Of a stretch of 64,000 bases of DNA, positions 59,949 through 64,000 are shown piece by piece; the stretch's first letter is position 1; every line of letters begins with the position of its first letter. The stretch covers positions 10,459 to 74,458 of the forward strand of contig CBFHLY010000017.1 of NCBI GenBank assembly GCA_965656785.1, given 5' to 3'. Under the pieces are notes generated by a model. That model worked only from the letters and a program-made list of their open reading frames with translations. It ran no database searches and was not told the DNA's origin. This stretch comes from JALQTD01 sp965656785. Lineage in GTDB: Bacteria; Bacteroidota; Bacteroidia; Flavobacteriales_D; Sanyastnellaceae. Both the position numbers and the translations under genes were made by a program.

Positions 59949-62293
59949 TCGTCGATGCGGGTGAGTTTCGCGAACTTCAGGAGGAGCTGCTTGGTGCCTG
60001 CTTCGGGGAAGAACACCGTGGCTTTCGTATTCGGTGCGGTGCCTTCGAGCTTCACGATCTTGCCTTTGCCGAAGCGTTCATGGGTCACCACGTGGCCCTC
60101 GGCCAATTCCGTCACCGATCCGTCGCCTGCATTGGGGTCGACGCGCTGGAGTTTTCCTCCCGTGGAGGAGCGGCGGAAGGGTTTCGGGTCGGCCTTGGGA
60201 GCGGCTTTCTCGGCGAGTCGTCCGAAAGCGGAGGCGTTGTTTCCGTCGGCGCTGGGCATTTGTTTCCACTGCTTGCGCGCCTGATCGAAGGAAGGGCCGC
60301 CTGCAAATGGTGTCGGTCGAGCGGCCTTGGCATTGCTGTATTCCACGTAGCGCTCGTCGATTTCATCGATGAAGCGGCTGGGCTCGGCGGTGATGACTTG
60401 GCCAAACCGATAGCGGGTTTGGGCAAAGCTCAGCGCGCACGTTTCTTCTGCGCGGGTCAGGGCGACGTAAAAGAGCCGCCGCTCCTCTTCGAGATCGGCT
60501 CGAGACTGCATGGCCATTTGGCTGGGAAAGAGGTTTTCCTCCAAGCCGACGATGTGCACGTGCTTGAATTCCAGTCCTTTCGCGGCGTGGATGGTCATCA
60601 TGGCGATCTTGTTCAGGTCGTCGTCTTCCTGGTCTGCGTCGGTGAGCAGCGCCACGTCGAGGAGAAAGTCGGAAAGCGTTGGCCGCGCTTCGGGATCGGT
60701 TTCCCGCGCCTGCTCTCTGAAGGCCTGCACCCCGTTGAGCAACTCCTGAATGTTGTCGTAGCGCGCCACCCCTTCTGGCGTCTTGTCCCGGTACAGCTCG
60801 CTGACCAAGCCCGAATGCTTGGCAATTTCCAAAGCCAGTTCGTCCGCGGCCTTGCGGTCGAGTTCCGCCATGAATCGCCGGATCATCCCTGCAAAGTCGC
60901 GCAGCTTGCGCAATGGCGCCCCACCGAGAGCGGTCGGTGGCATCGCCTCGTCCATCACCACGTCCCAAAGTGCGATGTTGCGCTCCGCCGCCTCCACGAT
61001 GAGCTTGTCCATCGTGGACTTCCCGATGCCACGCGCCGGGTAATTCACCACGCGCTTGAACGCCTCGTCGTCTCGGGGGTTCGCCACCAATCGGAAGTAC
61101 GCAATGAGGTCCTTGATCTCCTTGCGCTGATAGAAGGACGTGCCGCCGTAAATGCGGTAGGGGAGGTTCAGCTTGCGCAGGCTCTCCTCAAAGGCCCGCG
61201 ATTGCGCATTCGTTCGGTAGAGGATGGCGAAATCGCTGAACGGAACTTGGTGCTGGTGGTGCATGTCGAAGATGCGCGTAGCCACATGGCGTCCCTCCTC
61301 GTTGTCGGTGTAGTGCCGGTTGATTTGGATGCGCTTCCCTTCGCCGTTGGAGGTCCAAACCGCTTTCGGGATTTGGTTCGTGTTGTGGGCGATGACCGAG
61401 TTCGCCGCCTCCACGATGGCCTGGGTCGAGCGGTAGTTCTGCTCGAGCTTGTACAACGTGAAGTCGGGGTAGTCGTGCTTGAAGTTGAGGATGTTCTCGA
61501 TGTTCGCGCCGCGGAAGCCGTAGATGGATTGGGCGTCGTCGCCGACCACGCAGATGTTTTCCCTTTGGGCTGCCAACTGCTTGATGATCAAATACTGGGC
61601 AAAATTCGTGTCCTGGTACTCGTCCACCATCAGGTACTGGAACTTCGTCTGGTACTTATATAATAGGTCAGGGAAGTCGCGCAGCAGGACGTTCATCTTG
61701 AACAGCAGGTCATCGAAATCCATGGCCTGCGCGCGGAAGCACCGCGATTCGTAATGCTTGTAAACCGTGGCGATGTGGGGGCGGCCGGCCTGTGCGTCTT
61801 CCGATTGAATCTCCGGATGTTCGGCATATCCTGCGGCGTCGATGAGGTTGTTCTTCGCCCCAGAAATGCGCGATTGAACGCTGGCCGGCTTGTAGACCTT
61901 GTCATCGAGGTTGAGGCCTTTGATGATGTCCTTGATGAGCGAACGGCTGTCGGCGGTGTCGTAAATGGTGAAATTCCGGGTGTAATTGATGCGCTCGGCT
62001 TCCGTTCGCAGGATGCGGGCGAACACGCTGTGAAACGTGCCCATCCAGATGTTCTTCGCTTCGCCGTCGCCGATGACTTTCCCGATCCGCTCCTTCATTT
62101 CGCGCGCGGCTTTGTTCGTGAACGTCAAGGCCAAAATCGAAAACGGATCCACTCCGCGCCCAATCAAATAGGCGATCCGGTACGTCAACACCCGCGTTTT
62201 TCCGGACCCCGCCCCGGCGATGACCATCATCGGACCGTCCACGTGGGTGGCGGCTGCGCGCTGCGCCTCGTTCAGTTCGTTCAAGAATTCCAC
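59945..62293 (-). CDS. pcrA: UvrD/PcrA-type DNA helicase
   Basis: This 782-residue superfamily 1A helicase has Walker A AGAGSGKTRVLTYR, motif II VDEYQDTNFAQY, motif III GDDAQSIYGFRGA, motif IV NYRSTQAIVEAAN, motif V MTIHAAKGLEFKHV and motif VI VALTRAEETC. It unwinds DNA in repair and at stalled replication forks. The C-terminus has a VTHERFGKGKIVKLEG Tudor-like tail. Start codon is GTG at 62293, set by the family N-terminus. It is followed by a lipoprotein and an esterase gene. Confidence 0.94.
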   Translation of the reverse strand: MEFLNELNEAQRAAATHVDGPMMVIAGAGSGKTRVLTYRIAYLIGRGVDPFSILALTFTNKAAREMKERIGKVIGDGEAKNIWMGTFHSVFARILRTEAERINYTRNFTIYDTADSRSLIKDIIKGLNLDDKVYKPASVQSRISGAKNNLIDAAGYAEHPEIQSEDAQAGRPHIATVYKHYESRCFRAQAMDFDDLLFKMNVLLRDFPDLLYKYQTKFQYLMVDEYQDTNFAQYLIIKQLAAQRENICVVGDDAQSIYGFRGANIENILNFKHDYPDFTLYKLEQNYRSTQAIVEAANSVIAHNTNQIPKAVWTSNGEGKRIQINRHYTDNEEGRHVATRIFDMHHQHQVPFSDFAILYRTNAQSRAFEESLRKLNLPYRIYGGTSFYQRKEIKDLIAYFRLVANPRDDEAFKRVVNYPARGIGKSTMDKLIVEAAERNIALWDVVMDEAMPPTALGGAPLRKLRDFAGMIRRFMAELDRKAADELALEIAKHSGLVSELYRDKTPEGVARYDNIQELLNGVQAFREQARETDPEARPTLSDFLLDVALLTDADQEDDDLNKIAMMTIHAAKGLEFKHVHIVGLEENLFPSQMAMQSRADLEEERRLFYVALTRAEETCALSFAQTRYRFGQVITAEPSRFIDEIDERYVEYSNAKAARPTPFAGGPSFDQARKQWKQMPSADGNNASAFGRLAEKAAPKADPKPFRRSSTGGKLQRVDPNAGDGSVTELAEGHVVTHERFGKGKIVKLEGTAPNTKATVFFPEAGTKQLLLKFAKLTRIDE

Positions 62294-62392
62294 GACACGA
62301 AGTTAACGCTTGGGTTCGGAGGATTCTCCATCAACTTGGTGCCAACTTTTTGGTCGTGAGAAAGAAAGTGGGGAAAAAGGAGCGGTAGGCTA

Positions 62393-62422
62393 TTGTTTTT
62401 CACACGTTCTCTGTTACTTTTG
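62393..62422 (+). promoter_or_regulatory. Promoter of the str operon (rpsL-rpsG-fusA)
   Basis: TTG (62393-62395) and TACTTTTG (62415-62422), with 19 bases between, match the same spacing as the exbB promoter. A GC-rich CCCC-GGGG hairpin in the leader just after it (62426-62441) may belong to ribosomal-protein autoregulation, but that is not shown. Confidence 0.75.
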
Positions 62423-62482
62423 CAGCCCCTTATTGTGGGGGAGAACAATTTATGCACAACCGAAACTTGATTCAATAGGACG

Positions 62483-62863
62483 ATGCCTACCATCCAGCAG
62501 CTCATCCGTAAGGGTCGCATTACAAAGCCGCAGACGAGCAAGTCAGCCGCTTTGGACTCTTGTCCGCAGCGTCGCGGAGTGTGCGTCCGTGTTTACACGA
62601 CGACGCCGAAGAAACCGAACTCCGCCATGCGGAAAGTCGCCCGTGTGCGACTCACCAACGGAAACGAAGTCAACGCCTACATCGGCGGTGAAGGTCACAA
62701 CTTGCAAGAGCACAGCATCGTCTTGGTGCGCGGTGGTCGTGTGAAGGACCTCCCAGGTGTGCGTTACCACATCGTTCGGGGTGCTTTGGACACCGCGGGT
62801 GTGGAAGGCCGCACGCAGCGTCGTTCGAAGTATGGAACCAAGCGTCCAAAAGTAAAGAAGTAA
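62483..62863 (+). CDS. rpsL: 30S ribosomal protein S12
   Basis: This 126-residue protein has the PTIQQLIRKGR start and the TPKKPNSAMRKVARV loop with wild-type Lys at the streptomycin-sensitivity position. First gene of the str operon, with a 60-base leader. Confidence 0.98.
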   Translation: MPTIQQLIRKGRITKPQTSKSAALDSCPQRRGVCVRVYTTTPKKPNSAMRKVARVRLTNGNEVNAYIGGEGHNLQEHSIVLVRGGRVKDLPGVRYHIVRGALDTAGVEGRTQRRSKYGTKRPKVKK

Positions 62864-62869
62864 TCCGCT

Positions 62870-63337
62870 ATGAGAAGGAGAACACCCAAGAAGCACCTGA
62901 TCCTGCCTGACCCACGTTTTGGCAGCACCTTGGTAACGAGCTTCGTGAACAACCTGATGTTGGACGGCAAGAAAAGCGTCGCATTCGACATCTTCTACAA
63001 GGCGATGGACCGTGTCCAAGAGCGCACCGGGGAGGATGGCCTCGAGGTGTTCAAGAAGGCACTGGAAAACGTCACTCCGGGTGTGGAGGTGCGCAGCCGC
63101 CGCGTCGGTGGTGCGACCTTCCAAATCCCGCAACCCATTCGTGACGCGCGTCGCCAAAGCTTGGCGATGAAGTGGATGATTGGCTATTCGCGCAAGCGCA
63201 ACGAGAAGACGATGGCCGACCGTTTGGCCTTCGAAATCATCGCGGCTTCAAAGGAAGAGGGTGCCACCTACAAGAAGAAGGAGGACACGCACCGCATGGC
63301 CGAGGCGAACAAAGCATTCTCTCACTTCCGTTTCTGA
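62870..63337 (+). CDS. rpsG: 30S ribosomal protein S7
   Basis: This 155-residue protein binds 16S rRNA and nucleates the 30S head. RRRTPKKHLILPDPRFGS and MLDGKKSVAFDIFYKAM are family features. Second in the str operon; 28 bases separate it from fusA. Confidence 0.98.
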   Translation: MRRRTPKKHLILPDPRFGSTLVTSFVNNLMLDGKKSVAFDIFYKAMDRVQERTGEDGLEVFKKALENVTPGVEVRSRRVGGATFQIPQPIRDARRQSLAMKWMIGYSRKRNEKTMADRLAFEIIAASKEEGATYKKKEDTHRMAEANKAFSHFRF

Positions 63338-63365
63338 TTCATTGAACTGACACATCGCCTCGATC

Positions 63366-64000
63366 ATGGCAAAGAGAGACCTCAATTTTACCCGCAACAT
63401 CGGCATCATGGCCCACGTGGATGCGGGAAAGACGACCACCACAGAACGCATCCTTTACTACACGGGCATCTCCCACAAGATTGGTGAGGTGCACGATGGT
63501 GCAGCGACGATGGACTGGATGGAGCAGGAGCAGGAGCGTGGCATCACGATTACGTCCGCTGCTACGACGTGCTTCTGGAACTTCCGCGACAACCAATACC
63601 GCATCAACATCATCGACACCCCCGGTCACGTGGACTTCACGGTGGAGGTGGAGCGTTCGCTGCGCGTTCTCGACGGCGCGGTGGCGTTGTTCTGTGCCGT
63701 GTCGGGTGTGGAGCCGCAATCGGAAACGAACTGGGGCTTGGCAGACAAGTACAAGGTTCCGCGCATCGGTTTCATCAACAAGATGGACCGTTCCGGAGCA
63801 GATTTCTTCAACGTGGTGGGCATGATCAAGGAAATGTTGGGTGCCAACCCCGTTCCTTTGCAGATTCCCATTGGAGCAGAGGACGATTTCCGCGGTGTGG
63901 TGGATTTGATCCAGAACAAAGCGTTTGTCTGGAACGAGGAGGACAAGGGAATGACGTGGGATGAGATTGAGATCCCTGCGGACTTGGTCGAAACAGTTGA
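63366..64000 (+). CDS. fusA: Elongation factor G (5' part, cut by window edge)
   Basis: The first 211 residues of EF-G are present. The G1 loop is AHVDAGKTTTTERIL, G2 the RGITITSAATT switch, G3 DTPGHVDFT and G4 NKMDRSG. The frame is open to the window end. It follows rpsG, the canonical str operon order. Confidence 0.97.
   Translation, partial: MAKRDLNFTRNIGIMAHVDAGKTTTTERILYYTGISHKIGEVHDGAATMDWMEQEQERGITITSAATTCFWNFRDNQYRINIIDTPGHVDFTVEVERSLRVLDGAVALFCAVSGVEPQSETNWGLADKYKVPRIGFINKMDRSGADFFNVVGMIKEMLGANPVPLQIPIGAEDDFRGVVDLIQNKAFVWNEEDKGMTWDEIEIPADLVETV

Noticed and set aside
60080..61663. Long plus-strand open frame opposite pcrA
   Set aside because: Mirror frame of the helicase gene; no recognisable protein.
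1..64000. Search for CRISPR arrays, transposases, integrases, phage genes and rRNA
   Set aside because: None seen. The only direct repeat of note is the peroxiredoxin-end duplication at 1027-1109/3036-3118.

Overview
The window reads as a chromosomal stretch of a high-G+C member of the Bacteroidota, probably Flavobacteriales-like. The evidence is lineage-typical: a type IX secretion (T9SS) C-terminal sorting domain, an ExbB-ExbD-ExbD cluster, a DUF4290 protein, a DnaJ with only two zinc-finger motifs, MurA with Asp in place of the usual active-site Cys, many SPII lipoproteins, and promoter -7 boxes of the form TAnnTTTG. There is no sign of a plasmid, prophage, transposase or CRISPR array. Genes are dense, many overlap by 1-14 bases, and intergenic gaps are short.

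Layout. 1-6.2 kb (minus strand): an exported GH13 amylase (cut by the window edge), two sulfotransferases that look inserted, a 1-Cys peroxiredoxin, and a catalase-peroxidase carrying a lipoprotein signal. 6.3-15 kb: mixed single genes, including a YdeI/DUF1801 protein ending in a CDGSH iron-sulfur motif, an MbnP-like lipoprotein with a small CNG-x-CH protein, a DUF4153 membrane protein, a WYL regulator, a pirin and a YyaL-type protein. 15-17.7 kb: the ExbB/ExbD energy-transduction operon with its own promoter and terminator. 17.7-25.5 kb: 2-hydroxyacid dehydrogenase, MgtE, TadA, glycosyltransferase, TrmB, alkyltransferase-like protein, Mrp, Nfu, ferredoxin reductase and ferredoxin (iron-sulfur/redox supply). 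25.5-32.7 kb (minus): a tightly overlapping seven-gene nucleotide-sugar operon (aminotransferase, Ugd, UDP-glucuronate decarboxylase, acetyltransferase, UDP-HexNAc dehydrogenase, RmlB-like dehydratase, YwqE-type phosphatase) for capsule or O-polysaccharide. 32.8-40.2 kb: outer-membrane protein, Kdo transferase, tRNA-Leu, a previously missable 56-residue lipoprotein, acetyltransferase, cyclophilin, tRNA-Gly, AcpH-like, DUF4290, MurA, TlpA-like. 40.3-46.4 kb: grpE-dnaJ-ABC ATPase-ABC permease-Ppx/GppA-response regulator, mostly linked by ATGA overlaps. 46.4-55.6 kb: AlaS, M23 peptidase, MerR, heptose epimerase, PTPS-FolE pterin pair, BI-1, and a secreted T9SS deiminase. 55.7-64 kb: a large propeller-like/TM protein with a putative cytoplasmic winged helix, an esterase, a lipoprotein, PcrA/UvrD helicase, then the str operon rpsL-rpsG-fusA, running off the edge.

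The most unusual points are (i) the duplicated peroxiredoxin 3' end plus terminator that brackets an AT-richer two-sulfotransferase segment; (ii) the divergent pair of a PPAD/agmatine-deiminase-like T9SS protein and a membrane-anchored sensor-like protein with a possible DNA-binding tail; (iii) a lipoprotein form of KatG; (iv) the DUF1801/YdeI-CDGSH fusion; and (v) several genes whose -7 promoter box ends only 4-9 bases before the start codon, implying very short or absent 5' leaders.
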